Assembly (NCBI GenBank): GCA_002313255.1
Contig: DCBA01000048.1
Location: 1-37,390, forward strand
Source: Gammaproteobacteria bacterium UBA1119
GTDB taxonomy: Bacteria > Pseudomonadota > Gammaproteobacteria > Pseudomonadales > Azotimanducaceae
Length of the DNA: 37,390 nucleotides
Reading direction: 5' to 3'
In this document: positions 21,600 to 31,840 of the stretch, piece by piece
Position numbering within the stretch: position 1 is the first letter of the stretch
How the letters are laid out: every line of letters starts with the position of its first letter
Program-made: the position numbers and the translations under genes
Notes under the pieces: model-generated
Databases searched by the model: none
Seen by the model: only the letters and a program-made list of their open reading frames with translations
Told to the model about the DNA's origin: nothing

Positions 21600-22670
21600 A
21601 TGGCAGGCAATACGTTTGGACAGACTTTTACGGTCACCACCTTTGGCGAAAGTCATGGACTCGCGATGGGTGCAGTGGTCGACGGCTGCCCTCCCGGTCT
21701 TGAAATTAGTGAAGAGGATCTGCAAGGGGACTTGGATCGGAGACGCCCGGGCCAGTCGAAATACACGACGCAGCGCCAGGAAGACGATCAAGTAAAGATA
21801 CTCTCGGGCGTTTTTGAGGGAAAAACCACGGGCACTCCAATCGGTTTAGTGATCGAAAACACGGATCAACGTTCGAGAGATTATGGACAGATCAAAGATC
21901 TATACCGCCCATCCCATGCGGACTTCACTTATGACAAAAAATACGGCCACCGAGATTATCGTGGTGGAGGCCGAGCGTCGGCGCGGGAAACCGCGATGCG
22001 AGTTGCGGCGGCGGGTATTGCAAAAAAATATCTCCGCTTGACCTTTGGCACTGAAATACGTGGTTACCTCGCGGAGATAGGCGCCATACGGCCGGAAGTA
22101 AAATCGTTAGATACGGTCGACGGGAACCCGTTTTTCTGCCCGGATCCAGAAATGATCGACCCTATCGCCGAATTGATTGAACGGCTCCGGCGCGACGGTG
22201 ATTCGATTGGTGCGAGAGTCAACGTAATGGCAAGCAATATTCCCGTGGGCCTTGGCGAGCCGGTGTTCGACAAATTGGATGCGGATTTGGCGGCGGCGCT
22301 TGTAAGCATCAACGCCGTTAAAGGCGTTGAATTCGGCGCGGGCTTCGGAGTGATTCAACAACGCGGCAGTGAACATCGAGATGAGATGGATACGTCGGGC
22401 TTCCTTTCCAATGATGCCGGTGGAATTCTTGGTGGCATATCGTCGGGACAGGATATCGTCGTAAGCATTGCGCTGAAACCAACGTCGAGCCTGACCCGGC
22501 CTGGTAAGAGCGTCGATCGCGCGGGAAACGAGGTGGAGGTGGTCACGACTGGACGCCACGATCCGTGTGTCGGGATTCGTGCGACACCCATTGCGGAGGC
22601 GATGGTCGCGCTAGTGCTCATGGACCATGCGCTCCGAGATCGAGCACAGAATGCGGATGTAACGCGGTAA
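21600..22670 (+). CDS. aroC: Chorismate synthase
   Basis: AroC converts 5-enolpyruvylshikimate 3-phosphate to chorismate, the branch point to tryptophan, other aromatics and folate, with reduced FMN. The 356-residue product shows FGESHG at the N-terminus, [15 protein letters not shown], the [26 protein letters not shown] signature (split across about 100-128) and [16 protein letters not shown] near the C-terminus. Length is normal. It appears to be the last gene of the long co-directional run that starts with sdhC. A 111-bp gap separates it from leuC. Confidence 0.98.
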   Translation: MAGNTFGQTFTVTTFGESHGLAMGAVVDGCPPGLEISEEDLQGDLDRRRPGQSKYTTQRQEDDQVKILSGVFEGKTTGTPIGLVIENTDQRSRDYGQIKDLYRPSHADFTYDKKYGHRDYRGGGRASARETAMRVAAAGIAKKYLRLTFGTEIRGYLAEIGAIRPEVKSLDTVDGNPFFCPDPEMIDPIAELIERLRRDGDSIGARVNVMASNIPVGLGEPVFDKLDADLAAALVSINAVKGVEFGAGFGVIQQRGSEHRDEMDTSGFLSNDAGGILGGISSGQDIVVSIALKPTSSLTRPGKSVDRAGNEVEVVTTGRHDPCVGIRATPIAEAMVALVLMDHALRDRAQNADVTR

Positions 22671-22781
22671 TCTTGGTGAATTGAGCGTCGACGAAGCCCC
22701 CGACACACGTTCCGGTTATGTAGAATGTTTTAACCCCCCTTTTGAATTACAAGGAAGCTCGTTGTTGTATAGAGCGGGACC
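22671..22781 (+). promoter_or_regulatory. aroC-leuC intergenic region, possible leu promoter
   Basis: The 111-bp gap is the largest between 9301 and 34441 on the plus strand, so a leu promoter here is plausible. GTTATGTAGAATG near 22716-22727 contains a -10-like TAGAAT (22721-22726); a matching -35 is poor. A run of six C bases inside T-rich flanks (about 22733-22741) follows. No leucine-rich leader peptide or terminator hairpin typical of leu attenuation is visible. Confidence 0.3.
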
Positions 22782-24194
22782 ATGACTAAAACCCTCTACG
22801 ACAAAATATGGGATGCACACGTCGTTGGACAAAGGTCCGATGGCGCGACGATTTTGTATATAGACCACCACTTATTGCACGAGGTCACTTCCCCGCAAGC
22901 GTTTGAAGGCTTAAGGCTGACGGGCAGGTCGCCGTGGCGACTGGGCGCGAACCTTGCCACGCCAGACCATAATGTGCCGACCCAGAATCGAGCGGCGGGA
23001 GTTGAAGGAATCGAAGACCCGATTGCTCGAGAACAAATCATTACGTTAGATCGAAACTGTAACGATTTTGGGATTCGACAGTTTGACATGACCGATCCGC
23101 GACAAGGCATCGTCCACGTGATTGGCCCGGAACAAGGGGCCACCTTGCCTGGAACGACCATTGTGTGTGGTGATTCGCATACGTCGACCCACGGAGCGTT
23201 CGGGGCGCTTGCCCAGGGTATTGGCACTTCGGAAGTCGAACACGTACTAGCGACTCAGTGTTTGGTTCAAACGAGGTCTCAGAACCTGCGTGTCGAGGTA
23301 ACGGGCAGGCTGCAACAGGGCGTGTATGCGAAAGATATTGTACTCGCGATTATTCGGTTGTTGGGAACCGCTGGAGCGACGGGACATACGATCGAATATA
23401 CCGGTAGCGCGATCCGGTCGTTGTCGATGGAAGGACGGATGACGGTATGCAACATGTCGATTGAAGCGGGTGCACGAGCAGGTTTAGTGGCCGTCGATGA
23501 CGTGACTCTAAGTTATCTCGAGGGTCGCCCGTTTGCTCCAGACGGAGAACTTCTTGAAAGGGCGGAACGGTATTGGCGTGGTTTGGTGTCGGACCCGGGT
23601 GCGGAGTTCGATCTATCTTTCGAATTGGACGCTGACGAACTGAAACCACAGGTATCTTGGGGAACTAACCCTGAGCTTGTTGTTGATATCGATGGCGTTG
23701 TTCCCGAACCGGATATCTTTGATGATCCTGAGAAAGAGGAAATGGCCGTCCGGGCACTCAAGTATATGGGCCTGGAACCTGGCGCGCCGATGACAGAACT
23801 TCGCCTCGATCGCGTCTTTATTGGTTCATGCACGAATTCTCGTATAGAAGATCTGCGGATAGCGGCAGATCTCGTGCGAGGACGGAAAATATCGTCCGCG
23901 TTGAAGTCTGCGATCGTGGTACCAGGATCGGGGCTGGTTAAGGCGGAGGCTGAGCAGGAGGGTTTAGACCAAATCTTTTCGGATGCGGGTTTTGAATGGC
24001 GTGATCCTGGGTGTTCAATGTGTTTGGCGATGAACGCGGATCGTTTGTATCCGGAGGAACGGGCAGCGTCGACTTCGAATCGAAATTTCGAAGGGCGACA
24101 AGGATACCTGGGGCGTACGCACTTGGTCAGTCCAGCAACGGCTGTAGCAAGTGCCATAGCAGGTCGTTTGGCCGACCCTCGGGAATTTATGTGA
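22782..24194 (+). CDS. leuC: 3-Isopropylmalate dehydratase large subunit
   Basis: LeuC with LeuD isomerises 2-isopropylmalate to 3-isopropylmalate in leucine synthesis using a [4Fe-4S] cluster. The 470-residue product is the bacterial LeuC type. The cluster ligands are C350 in [12 protein letters not shown] and C411/C414 in [10 protein letters not shown]. The [20 protein letters not shown] motif and the N-terminal [12 protein letters not shown] are diagnostic of this aconitase-family branch. Its TGA overlaps the leuD ATG (TGATG). Confidence 0.98.
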   Translation: MTKTLYDKIWDAHVVGQRSDGATILYIDHHLLHEVTSPQAFEGLRLTGRSPWRLGANLATPDHNVPTQNRAAGVEGIEDPIAREQIITLDRNCNDFGIRQFDMTDPRQGIVHVIGPEQGATLPGTTIVCGDSHTSTHGAFGALAQGIGTSEVEHVLATQCLVQTRSQNLRVEVTGRLQQGVYAKDIVLAIIRLLGTAGATGHTIEYTGSAIRSLSMEGRMTVCNMSIEAGARAGLVAVDDVTLSYLEGRPFAPDGELLERAERYWRGLVSDPGAEFDLSFELDADELKPQVSWGTNPELVVDIDGVVPEPDIFDDPEKEEMAVRALKYMGLEPGAPMTELRLDRVFIGSCTNSRIEDLRIAADLVRGRKISSALKSAIVVPGSGLVKAEAEQEGLDQIFSDAGFEWRDPGCSMCLAMNADRLYPEERAASTSNRNFEGRQGYLGRTHLVSPATAVASAIAGRLADPREFM

Positions 24195-24844
24195 TGGAGT
24201 CTTTTAGCGTGCATCGGGGAACCTTAGTTCCACTTGACCGGGCAAATGTCGACACCGATCAAATCATCCCCAAGCAATTTCTTAAATCCATTAAGCGGAC
24301 CGGGTTTGGTGAGAATCTGTTCGATGCTTGGCGCTTTATCGACGAAGGCGAGATTGGCAAGAATCCCAATGAGAGAAAAATCAACAGGGAATTTATCTTT
24401 AACGACCCTCGATACCAGGGTGTCAGCATCCTATTGGGAAGGCGAAATTTTGGTTGTGGTTCTAGCAGAGAGCACGCCGTTTGGGCGTTATTCGAATTTG
24501 GTATCCGTTGTGTTATTGCACCGAGTTTTGCTGATATTTTTTACAATAATTGTTTTAAAAATAGATTATTACCCATTGTTTTAAAAGAAGAAATAATAGA
24601 ATACTTATTTGGTTTAGCGACGGGTCCGCAGGCATTGGAGGTCGAAGTCAATCTCGAAACGCAGCGACTCTCTGTTGAAACCGCGGACGATATTCCTTTT
24701 GAGATAGAACCCGGGAGAAAAGAAGCCCTGATACTGGGACTCGATGACATTGGCATGACTTTCATGCATTCAGACGAGATCCGCGAGTTCGAAGTTCGGC
24801 ATCGCGAGTCCATGCCATGGATTTTCAGCCATGACCAAACATAA
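24194..24844 (+). CDS. leuD: 3-Isopropylmalate dehydratase small subunit
   Basis: LeuD is the swivelling small subunit that pairs with LeuC. The 216-residue product has [20 protein letters not shown] near the N-terminus, the [18 protein letters not shown] motif (about 87-104) and [12 protein letters not shown] after it. ATG 24194 is chosen over an upstream in-frame opening inside leuC because it gives the family start. Oddity: 24541-24600 has only 10/60 G+C, all leucines there read TTA, and AGA and ATA codons appear, unlike the flanking DNA; the frame is intact and residues fit the family. Its end overlaps leuB by 14 bases. Confidence 0.97.
   Translation: MESFSVHRGTLVPLDRANVDTDQIIPKQFLKSIKRTGFGENLFDAWRFIDEGEIGKNPNERKINREFIFNDPRYQGVSILLGRRNFGCGSSREHAVWALFEFGIRCVIAPSFADIFYNNCFKNRLLPIVLKEEIIEYLFGLATGPQALEVEVNLETQRLSVETADDIPFEIEPGRKEALILGLDDIGMTFMHSDEIREFEVRHRESMPWIFSHDQT
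24532..24617 (+). other. AT-rich in-frame island within leuD
   Basis: About 85 bases of strongly A+T-rich coding sequence (10 of 60 bases are G or C in 24541-24600) sit inside a balanced gene. Codons switch to TTA, AGA, ATA, AAT and AAA, then return abruptly to the normal pattern at GCGACGGGTCCG. The encoded segment [15 protein letters not shown] fits the conserved LeuD pattern, so this is not a frameshift. Confidence 0.6.
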
Positions 24845-25916
24845 CATTCTGATACTCCCTGGCGACGGTATCGGTGCGGAAGTAATGCCACACGTGGTGC
24901 GTGTAATGAAAGCGGCCTCTCAGGGACAGGCGGAACTTGATATTTCTACGGCGGACATAGGCGGTATCGCCATCGATCGATACGGTAGGCCTTTGCCGAA
25001 GGAAACCCTTGATGCCGCTCGGCAGTCAGACGCAATTCTTCTGGGATCGGTTGGAGGACCGAAGTGGGATCACTTGGCAATGGACGATCGACCCGAGAGA
25101 GGCCTGCTGCAAATTCGAGCTGCCTTGGACCTATATGCCAACCTTCGTCCGGCGGTGGCGTTTCCGTCTCTAGAGAGCGCTTCGTCTTTGAAAACCGAAT
25201 TGGTGACGAACCTCGACATCTTGATCGTTCGTGAACTGACGGGTGGGATCTATTTTGGCATGCCACGCGGTATTGAGCACGCCAAGGAAGGCCGCCGTGG
25301 CTACAACACTTTCGAATACGATGAACATCAGATCGCCCGTATTGCGCGTACGGCTTTTGATCTTGCTCGCCAAAGAAATCGGCGCCTTTGCTCAGTGGAC
25401 AAGGCCAACGTACTTGAGGTCACGCAGCTCTGGCGTGAAGTTGTCACCGAGGTTCACGCGGACTATCCGGACGTGGAACTTTCCCATATGTACGTTGACA
25501 ACGCGGGGATGCAGCTTGTGCGCCATCCTAATCAATTCGATGTGATGGTTACTGGAAATATGTTCGGTGACATTCTTTCCGATGTCGCGGCTATGCTGAC
25601 AGGTTCTTTAGGGATGTTGCCGTCTGCTTCTCTCAACGCTAGCGCACAAGGACTCTTTGAACCGGTACACGGTAGCGCACCCGATATCGTGGGACAGAAC
25701 ATTGCCAACCCGCTGGCGACTATTCTTTCCGGTGCGATGATGTTCCGGTACAGCCTTTCCGAAGTAGATATTGCAGATAGGTTGGAACGGTCCGTGGCCG
25801 ATGTCTTACGTCGGTTCCGCACCCCCGACATTATGCCGCCTGAAACCACGGCGGAATTGACGTTGGTAAGTACGGACGAGATGGCCGACGCAGTTATTGC
25901 GGCGCTAGACGGATGA
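24831..25916 (+). CDS. leuB: 3-Isopropylmalate dehydrogenase
   Basis: LeuB oxidises and decarboxylates 3-isopropylmalate to 2-oxoisocaproate with NAD+. The 361-residue product starts with [12 protein letters not shown] and contains the substrate loop [47 protein letters not shown] and the metal-binding [18 protein letters not shown] specificity is expected from [14 protein letters not shown]. The ATG lies within the last codons of leuD. leuA is not in the window. The asd gene follows after 13 bases, an order common in gammaproteobacteria. Confidence 0.98.
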   Translation: MTKHNILILPGDGIGAEVMPHVVRVMKAASQGQAELDISTADIGGIAIDRYGRPLPKETLDAARQSDAILLGSVGGPKWDHLAMDDRPERGLLQIRAALDLYANLRPAVAFPSLESASSLKTELVTNLDILIVRELTGGIYFGMPRGIEHAKEGRRGYNTFEYDEHQIARIARTAFDLARQRNRRLCSVDKANVLEVTQLWREVVTEVHADYPDVELSHMYVDNAGMQLVRHPNQFDVMVTGNMFGDILSDVAAMLTGSLGMLPSASLNASAQGLFEPVHGSAPDIVGQNIANPLATILSGAMMFRYSLSEVDIADRLERSVADVLRRFRTPDIMPPETTAELTLVSTDEMADAVIAALDG

Positions 25917-25929
25917 TCAGGCCTAGATA

Positions 25930-26949
25930 ATGGAAAAAATCAACGTCGCCATTGCCGGTGCCACGGGTGCCGTGGGTACAGCCATGCGGGAGATCCTCGA
26001 GGACCGCAACTTTCCGATAAGTGAACTCGCGTTGCTTGCAAGTGAACGGTCCCTTGGAAAACGATTTCAATTTCAAGGGAAATCGATTCGCGTGCAGCTA
26101 CTCGACGATTTCGATTTTTCGAATACCCAGATCGCCCTATTTTCAGCGGGTGGTACGGTATCAGCGGAACATGGCGAACGAGCCGCACTCTCGGGAACCA
26201 TCGTGGTCGACAACAGTTCTGCGTTCAGATACGACGACGACGTGCCCTTGGTTGTCCCCGAGGTCAATGGACATCGAATCCAGGACGCTTTTGCACGACA
26301 CATTGTGGCTAATCCTAATTGTTCCACCATCCAAATGGTTGTCGCTTTGAAGCCGATCTATGATGCGGTTGGTTTGGAGCGCATCAATGTTGCTACGTAC
26401 CAGGCGGTGTCGGGTGCCGGCACGCGCGGAATCAACGAACTGGCCGAACAGACTCTCGGCCTTATGAACGGAAAAGAAATCGAGACGAAAGTTCACCCCG
26501 TTCAAATCGCATTTAACGCGATCCCCCACATCGACTCGTTTCAGGACAACGGCTACACCAAAGAAGAAATGAAAATGGTCTGGGAAACGCAGAAAATCTT
26601 CGAAGATGAACGCATAAGGGTGAATCCGACCTGCGTTCGGGTTCCTGTCTTTTACGGACACTCCGAAGCCGTACATATTGAAACAACGGATCCGATCAGT
26701 GCGGAGGAAGCACGAGAGTTGTTGGAAATTGCCGAAGGTGTCGTGGTGCTAGATGAGCAAAATGCTAGTCGTTATCCGACAGCGGCTCTTGATGCGGCCT
26801 CCAACGACGCCGTCTTTGTCGGAAGGATTCGAGAAGATATCTCGCATCCGTGTGGGCTGAACCTTTGGGTTGTTTCAGATAACGTTCGAAAAGGAGGTGC
26901 GCTCAATAGCGTGCAAATCGCCGAGGGCTTGATGCCGCTATTGGTCTAA
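25930..26949 (+). CDS. asd: Aspartate-semialdehyde dehydrogenase
   Basis: Asd reduces aspartyl phosphate to aspartate semialdehyde, precursor of lysine, diaminopimelate, threonine and methionine. The 339-residue product has the NADP motif GATGAVGTAMREIL (10-23), the nucleophile C131 in NPNCSTIQ, YQAVSGAGTRGINEL, and RVPVFYGHSEAVHIE near the substrate-binding end. Length fits the USG-1/Asd type found next to leuB. It is the last gene of leuCDB-asd; a 93-bp gap follows. fimV, often found after asd in pseudomonads, is absent. Confidence 0.97.
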   Translation: MEKINVAIAGATGAVGTAMREILEDRNFPISELALLASERSLGKRFQFQGKSIRVQLLDDFDFSNTQIALFSAGGTVSAEHGERAALSGTIVVDNSSAFRYDDDVPLVVPEVNGHRIQDAFARHIVANPNCSTIQMVVALKPIYDAVGLERINVATYQAVSGAGTRGINELAEQTLGLMNGKEIETKVHPVQIAFNAIPHIDSFQDNGYTKEEMKMVWETQKIFEDERIRVNPTCVRVPVFYGHSEAVHIETTDPISAEEARELLEIAEGVVVLDEQNASRYPTAALDAASNDAVFVGRIREDISHPCGLNLWVVSDNVRKGGALNSVQIAEGLMPLLV

Positions 26950-27042
26950 CCTGAATCCCTTACTTTTACGCGCACAGAATGCCGGTGTATAGCTTCGACA
27001 TTGGATCTTTGTTTTGTTTAGTTCGAGGAAAGAAAAGCCAAA
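26950..27042. other. asd-truA intergenic gap
   Basis: This 93-bp gap has no ORF or clear hairpin terminator. A T-rich run (26999-27020) precedes a purine-rich GAGGAAAGAAAAG (27025-27038), the likely ribosome-binding region of truA although its spacing to the GTG is long. TATAGC near 26987 could be a -10 element for the downstream genes, but no good -35 partner is seen. Confidence 0.3.
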
Positions 27043-27843
27043 GTGTCTAAGGAAACCATTGCGCTAGGCCTTGAATACATGGGGACGGCATTTCATGGAT
27101 TTCAGGCGCAGCGTGGGCCAGTGACGGTCCAGGGGGTTCTCGAAGAAGCATTGGCTTGTGTTGCCGACGAACCTGTGCGGGTTACGGCCGCTGGTCGAAC
27201 CGACGCCGGCGTCCATGCAACTCACCAAATCGTTAGTTTTGGTGGTCCCCCTAGGCCTCTTTCGGCGTGGGTTAGAGGTGTGAATGCTGTTATCGGAGAC
27301 GACGTGTCAGTTATTTGGGCGGAACGTGTTCCGGAGGGTTTTGATGCGCGGCGGTCCGCGGTGCGGCGCCGATACATATACGTTTTCGGAGAGTCTGATT
27401 CGCGACCGGCGATAGGAAAAGACTTGGCGTGTTGGCAGGACAAGATATTGGATGTGAACCGCATGCAAGAGGCAGCCCAGGTTCTATTAGGTAAACATGA
27501 CTTTTCGTCATTTCGAGCTGCGCAATGCCAAGCATCAACTCCCTATCGGTGTATTGAGAAAATGACCGTGAGTCGAAGTGGACGGATGGTAGCGATCGAT
27601 ACGGTTGCCAATGCGTTTCTCATGCACATGGTTAGAAACATCGCGGGGACGCTAGCGCAAGTGGGTTCGAATATGCTTCATGCTTCGGATGTCGAGACCC
27701 TTCTTGCTGCCCGAAATCGATCTCTCGCTCCTCCCACCGCGCCACCGCATGGGCTGTATCTAGTTCAGGTTTCGTATCCAAATTTTTCACGCCACATTGA
27801 AGCTCGACGTCCCGTTATCTTGGGTCCGCAGGTGGTAGACTAG
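27043..27843 (+). CDS. truA: tRNA pseudouridine(38-40) synthase TruA
   Basis: TruA makes pseudouridine at positions 38-40 in the anticodon arm of many tRNAs. The 266-residue product has the catalytic D54 in AAGRTDAGVHA, the RSAVRRRYIYVF motif and the C-terminal MVRNIAGTLAQVG. The start is GTG 27043 (MSKETIALGLEYMG). It begins the truA-trpF-trpB-trpA-folC group, an order known in gammaproteobacteria. trpF starts 24 bases after its stop. Confidence 0.96.
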   Translation: MSKETIALGLEYMGTAFHGFQAQRGPVTVQGVLEEALACVADEPVRVTAAGRTDAGVHATHQIVSFGGPPRPLSAWVRGVNAVIGDDVSVIWAERVPEGFDARRSAVRRRYIYVFGESDSRPAIGKDLACWQDKILDVNRMQEAAQVLLGKHDFSSFRAAQCQASTPYRCIEKMTVSRSGRMVAIDTVANAFLMHMVRNIAGTLAQVGSNMLHASDVETLLAARNRSLAPPTAPPHGLYLVQVSYPNFSRHIEARRPVILGPQVVD

Positions 27844-27867
27844 CGCGCTTTTTTAGGCTCCTCGACT

Positions 27868-28494
27868 ATGGGCGTTGCAGTAAAGTTCTGTGGAATTACG
27901 ACGGTGGAAGACGCGATCCAGGCCGTCGACCTCGGTTGCAGCGCGATTGGACTCAATTTCTACGAGCATAGTCGCCGACTGGTTCCGCTAAAAACCGCCG
28001 ATGAGATCGTTCGGAGCATTGATGGCACGGTGAAAACGGTCGCTGTTTTTGTAGACCCGAGAGTCGAAGAAGTTGTGGACGTCGTTGAGGAAGTGGGAGT
28101 GGACTTCTTGCAGTTCCATGGTCACGAACCGGCTGCATTTTGCGAACAGTTTCAAGTTCCTTTCGTGAAAGCGGCATCGGTGAACGAGGGGTTTGATTTC
28201 GAAGAGTTCTCAGTCAAGTATCATCGAGCACAAGCATTGATGCTCGATTCTTTTCGTGGTCTGGAGCGAGGCGGAACTGGTAGAACTTTTGATTGGGCGT
28301 TATGGCCTAAGTACGTAAAACAGCGAATCATTCTGGCGGGCGGATTGGATGCGGCTAATGTGGCGCAGGCCATAAAGCAGACGAATCCTTGGGCCGTCGA
28401 CGTAGCGAGTGGAATTGAAAAAGACGGCGGACCCGCCAAAGATGCCCAGAAAATGGAAGCGTTCATGAGTGAGGTTCGACGTGTCGGCGCGTAA
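27868..28494 (+). CDS. trpF: Phosphoribosylanthranilate isomerase
   Basis: TrpF converts phosphoribosylanthranilate to CdRP in tryptophan synthesis. The 208-residue TIM-barrel product has C8 in [11 protein letters not shown] and D127 in LMLDSF, the expected acid-base pair. LQFHGHE and the phosphate-binding [11 protein letters not shown] and [11 protein letters not shown] are also visible. It is a stand-alone TrpF, not fused to TrpC. Its end overlaps the start of trpB by 14 bases, so trpFBA are tightly coupled. Confidence 0.96.
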   Translation: MGVAVKFCGITTVEDAIQAVDLGCSAIGLNFYEHSRRLVPLKTADEIVRSIDGTVKTVAVFVDPRVEEVVDVVEEVGVDFLQFHGHEPAAFCEQFQVPFVKAASVNEGFDFEEFSVKYHRAQALMLDSFRGLERGGTGRTFDWALWPKYVKQRIILAGGLDAANVAQAIKQTNPWAVDVASGIEKDGGPAKDAQKMEAFMSEVRRVGA

Positions 28495-29695
28495 CCGTAA
28501 ACCCTATAACGCGCCTGACGATGGTGGCCACTTCGGAGAATTTGGCGGACGTTTTGTTGCCGAGACGTTAACGCACGCACTCGATGAACTTACCGAGCTT
28601 TACGAGAACTTGTCGACGGACGAGGTATTTCGTCAGCGGTTCGAACATGATTTGGCGCATTACGTCGGTAGGCCGACTCCGTTGTACGAGGCCCTACGGC
28701 TTACGAACGAAATCGGTGGTGCACGCATTTGTCTAAAACGGGAGGATCTGAATCACACGGGCGCTCACAAAATTAACAACGCCGTTGGGCAGGCCCTGCT
28801 TGCGGAACGAATGGGGAAACGGCGAGTGATAGCGGAAACTGGAGCCGGTCAGCACGGTGTGGCCACCGCAACGGTTGCGGCTCGGTTTGGTTTTGATTGT
28901 TGCGTCTACATGGGCGAAGAAGATGTAAAACGGCAGGCGCTCAACGTATATCGCATGAAATTGTTAGGAGCCGAGGTGGTTCCCGTTTCGTCTGGTTCGC
29001 GAACACTCAAAGATGCCATGAACGAAGCAATGCGTGACTGGGTAACAAACGTAGACGATACGCACTACATTATCGGGAGTGTTGCGGGACCTCACCCGTA
29101 CCCGGCGCTCGTCCGCGACTTTCAAACGGTCATTGGTCGGGAGACGAAAGAGCAAAGCCTCGAGCAGTTGGGACGACTACCGGATGTGCTTATCGCGTGC
29201 GTCGGCGGCGGCTCGAATGCTATGGGGCTATTTTTTCCATTTGTGGATGACGATGGAGTCGATTTGGTGGGGGTCGAGGCCGCTGGGCTTGGTATTGAGA
29301 CAGGGAGGCACGCGGCGCCACTGAACGCGGGTCGGCCCGGGGTATTGCACGGAAGCCGAAGCTACGTCATGGACGATGAAGATGGCCAAATACGAGAAAC
29401 CCATTCGATTTCGGCGGGTCTCGACTACCCTGGCGTTGGTCCCGAACATTCGTACTGGAAAGACATTGGACGCGCAAATTACGTTGCTGTGACCGACGAA
29501 CAGGCCGTCGACGCATTCCGACTATTGAATCGGACCGAAGGAATTATGCCTGCATTAGAGTCTAGCCACGCGGTCGCTTATGCCGCCGTCGAGGCGTTGC
29601 GTCGCAACAACGATGAAATTATCGTCGTGAATCTCTCGGGTCGTGGGGACAAGGATATCCAAACCATTGCTGACATGGATGGGATTCAATTTTGA
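28481..29695 (+). CDS. trpB: Tryptophan synthase beta chain
   Basis: TrpB condenses indole with serine at PLP to give tryptophan. With the GTG at 28481 the product has 404 residues. PLP lysine K97 lies in [33 protein letters not shown], the phosphate-binding VGGGSNAMG and C-terminal GRGDKDI complete the family pattern. GTGAGG at 28469-28474 stands six bases before GTG 28481, making that the better start; the GTG within this run (28469) would add four residues. The trpA TTG overlaps its stop. Confidence 0.97.
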   Translation: MSARNRKPYNAPDDGGHFGEFGGRFVAETLTHALDELTELYENLSTDEVFRQRFEHDLAHYVGRPTPLYEALRLTNEIGGARICLKREDLNHTGAHKINNAVGQALLAERMGKRRVIAETGAGQHGVATATVAARFGFDCCVYMGEEDVKRQALNVYRMKLLGAEVVPVSSGSRTLKDAMNEAMRDWVTNVDDTHYIIGSVAGPHPYPALVRDFQTVIGRETKEQSLEQLGRLPDVLIACVGGGSNAMGLFFPFVDDDGVDLVGVEAAGLGIETGRHAAPLNAGRPGVLHGSRSYVMDDEDGQIRETHSISAGLDYPGVGPEHSYWKDIGRANYVAVTDEQAVDAFRLLNRTEGIMPALESSHAVAYAAVEALRRNNDEIIVVNLSGRGDKDIQTIADMDGIQF

Positions 29696-30516
29696 GTCGT
29701 ATTGGTTCGCGGCTGGAAACGTACAAACGCGCAGGTAAAACCGCGCTGGTTTCTTTCGTCACCGCGGGTGATCCGTCGGTTGCGACGACGGTGCCCGCGC
29801 TTCGCGCGCTGGTGAGGGGCGGCGTAGATATTCTCGAGCTAGGTGTTCCGTTTTCAGATCCCGAGGCAGAAGGCCCCACGATACAGAAGTCGTCGGAACG
29901 CGCTCTTGCGAATGGGGTCAATTTAGTCGCAGTTCTTGACATGGTTCGTGATTTCAGACAAACCGATACGAACACCCCTGTGCTCATGATGGGGTATTTT
30001 AATTCGTTGTTGCATCGGGGCCCCGAGCACTTGGTGAAAAACGCTGTTGAGGCCGGCGTCGATGGCGTCATCATCGTCAATCTCCCGCCAGAAGAAGCGA
30101 CGGATATTCAACCCGCATTTGCGGCAGCGGATCTCGATCTTGTCTTTTTGATCGCACCCACAACCACCGAGGCGCGTGCGCGTTCGATCGTTTCTGTGGC
30201 GGGCGGTTTCATTTACTACGTAGCGTTAAAAGGAGTAACTGGTGCTCAGCATTTGGAGGTCGAGACCGTTCGGAAGGAGGTGCTGCGGGTCCAGTCGTAT
30301 ACAACGCTGCCGGTGATGGTCGGTTTCGGTGTCAAAGATCCTCAGGATGCACGGCGGATAGCGACGTACGCGGATGGTGTGGTCGTTGGCAGTGCGCTCG
30401 TCCGGACCATGGAAGCTCTCCAGAGTTCAGAACGTCAAATCCCCGGTGCCCTCGAAGCACAAGTAAGGGAACTCCGGGACGCGATGGATGAGAGTGACCA
30501 GGACGCGCGCGAATAG
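29692..30516 (+). CDS. trpA: Tryptophan synthase alpha chain
   Basis: TrpA cleaves indole-3-glycerol phosphate and channels indole to TrpB. The 274-residue product begins at TTG 29692, overlapping the trpB stop as TTGA. Catalytic E49 lies in ELGVPFSDP. At the position of the second catalytic residue, Asp60 in E. coli, this protein has Glu60 ([10 protein letters not shown], 56-65). The rest of the barrel looks intact, including FVTAGDP, the phosphate-binding [10 protein letters not shown] and VVGSALV. The Glu is a conservative change, and an acid remains, but the site is worth noting. accD, which often follows trpA, is missing; folC comes next. Confidence 0.95.
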   Translation: MSRIGSRLETYKRAGKTALVSFVTAGDPSVATTVPALRALVRGGVDILELGVPFSDPEAEGPTIQKSSERALANGVNLVAVLDMVRDFRQTDTNTPVLMMGYFNSLLHRGPEHLVKNAVEAGVDGVIIVNLPPEEATDIQPAFAAADLDLVFLIAPTTTEARARSIVSVAGGFIYYVALKGVTGAQHLEVETVRKEVLRVQSYTTLPVMVGFGVKDPQDARRIATYADGVVVGSALVRTMEALQSSERQIPGALEAQVRELRDAMDESDQDARE

Positions 30517-30540
30517 CTGGTTCCAGATAGAATTTCTTTG

Positions 30541-31818
30541 ATGACTAGTCAACGTGTGATCCGAGAGGAATCGTCTCAACTACGCGGGTGGCTTACCAGG
30601 ATCGGTCGGGAACACCCGAAAAATGTACTCGACGGTTTGAAGCGAGTGTATGACGTCGCCGAGCGCTTGGCGGTATTAAGACCTGCACGGACGGTGATCG
30701 TGGTCGCGGGAACCAACGGCAAGGGGTCCACCGCCGTTTTTCTCGAACAGATATTACTGTCCGCCGGCGCTCGTGTTGGCACAACGTTGTCGCCACACAT
30801 GCATGTCTTTAATGAGCGGATCAGAGTTCAAGGCGAGGAGGTGAGTGATAATAGTTTAGTCAAGAGTTTTGAAATGGTAGAAGCCGCCCGAAACCGTGTG
30901 CCACTCAATTATTTCGAGTACGCCGTTCTCGCCGCGCTCACGTGCTTCAGCCGGGAGGATCTGGACTACGCTATTCTAGAGATCGGTCTAGGTGGACGCC
31001 TAGATGCGGTAAATATTATTGATGGTGATCTCAGTATTATTACCAGCGTCGGTATCGACCATGAGGAGTACCTAGGATCTGATCGGGAATGCATCGGCCG
31101 TGAAAAAGCGGGAATATTACGGTGCGGCATCCCATTGATTTTTGGTGAATCCCAAATACCCGAATCGATCGAGCAACGTGCGAAAGAGCTTGGAGTACCG
31201 ACCTATATCTCTGGGCGGGACTTTCACGAGCATGCAGATTCGAACGGTTGGAGAATCGAGGTCACTGAGGGCGCCCAACTTAATGCCTATCAGTACTCGC
31301 AACGTCCGTCTATTGCGACGGAAAATGCAGTCGTCGCGCTCCAGGCCGCGGTGCTACTCGGTGAATCCATAGATTCCAAATTGATTGCGGATGTCGTAGA
31401 CGTTCGTCTGCCGGGACGTTTCGAAGTGGTACACATGATGGACCGTACTTGGATTCTCGATGTTGCCCATAATTCTCATGCCGCTCGGTTTTTATTGGAG
31501 CAGCTGAAGGAACGTTATCCGGGACGTCGGTTCAGTGGGCTGTTTGGTTGTTACACCGACAAACACGCAGCACAGATTCTGCGTGTGTTGGGTGGGATGC
31601 TAAATCAAGTGGTGTACGCGGACACTATTGGGACTCGAGGACAGCCCGCGAGCGAACTCGAACAAAAGGCTAGTTTTGGGCCTACGGGGAGTGTTGGAGG
31701 GAAAATCGAGCCTAGTGTTGATTACCTCATCGATACGACGCAGAGTACCGATATAATTCTCGTATTCGGATCCTTTGATTTAGTCGAGCGAATGCGCATT
31801 TGGTTATTTTCACGATAA
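30541..31818 (+). CDS. folC: Dihydrofolate synthase / folylpolyglutamate synthase
   Basis: FolC joins dihydropteroate with glutamate and then adds further glutamates to folates. The product is 425 residues from ATG 30541; a TTG one codon earlier is possible. It is a Mur-ligase-like enzyme with P-loop AGTNGKGSTAVF (about 56-67), the TLSPHMHVFNERI segment and the Mg-binding EIGLGGRLDAVN, then ITSVGIDHEEYLG. The C-terminal domain contains ILDVAHNSHAARFLL. It sits between trpA and the SPOR-domain gene, matching the usual folC-dedD-cvpA-purF order. Confidence 0.96.
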   Translation: MTSQRVIREESSQLRGWLTRIGREHPKNVLDGLKRVYDVAERLAVLRPARTVIVVAGTNGKGSTAVFLEQILLSAGARVGTTLSPHMHVFNERIRVQGEEVSDNSLVKSFEMVEAARNRVPLNYFEYAVLAALTCFSREDLDYAILEIGLGGRLDAVNIIDGDLSIITSVGIDHEEYLGSDRECIGREKAGILRCGIPLIFGESQIPESIEQRAKELGVPTYISGRDFHEHADSNGWRIEVTEGAQLNAYQYSQRPSIATENAVVALQAAVLLGESIDSKLIADVVDVRLPGRFEVVHMMDRTWILDVAHNSHAARFLLEQLKERYPGRRFSGLFGCYTDKHAAQILRVLGGMLNQVVYADTIGTRGQPASELEQKASFGPTGSVGGKIEPSVDYLIDTTQSTDIILVFGSFDLVERMRIWLFSR

Positions 31819-31840
31819 CTGACGACCGGCTAATCCTGTG

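Noticed and set aside
24011..24193. Upstream extension of the leuD reading frame
   Set aside because: It lies inside leuC; the ATG at 24194 gives the normal LeuD N-terminus and stop-start overlap.
23513..24214. Minus-strand open frame of 233 codons opposite leuC
   Set aside because: Antisense shadow of leuC, Ser/Arg-rich with no domain.
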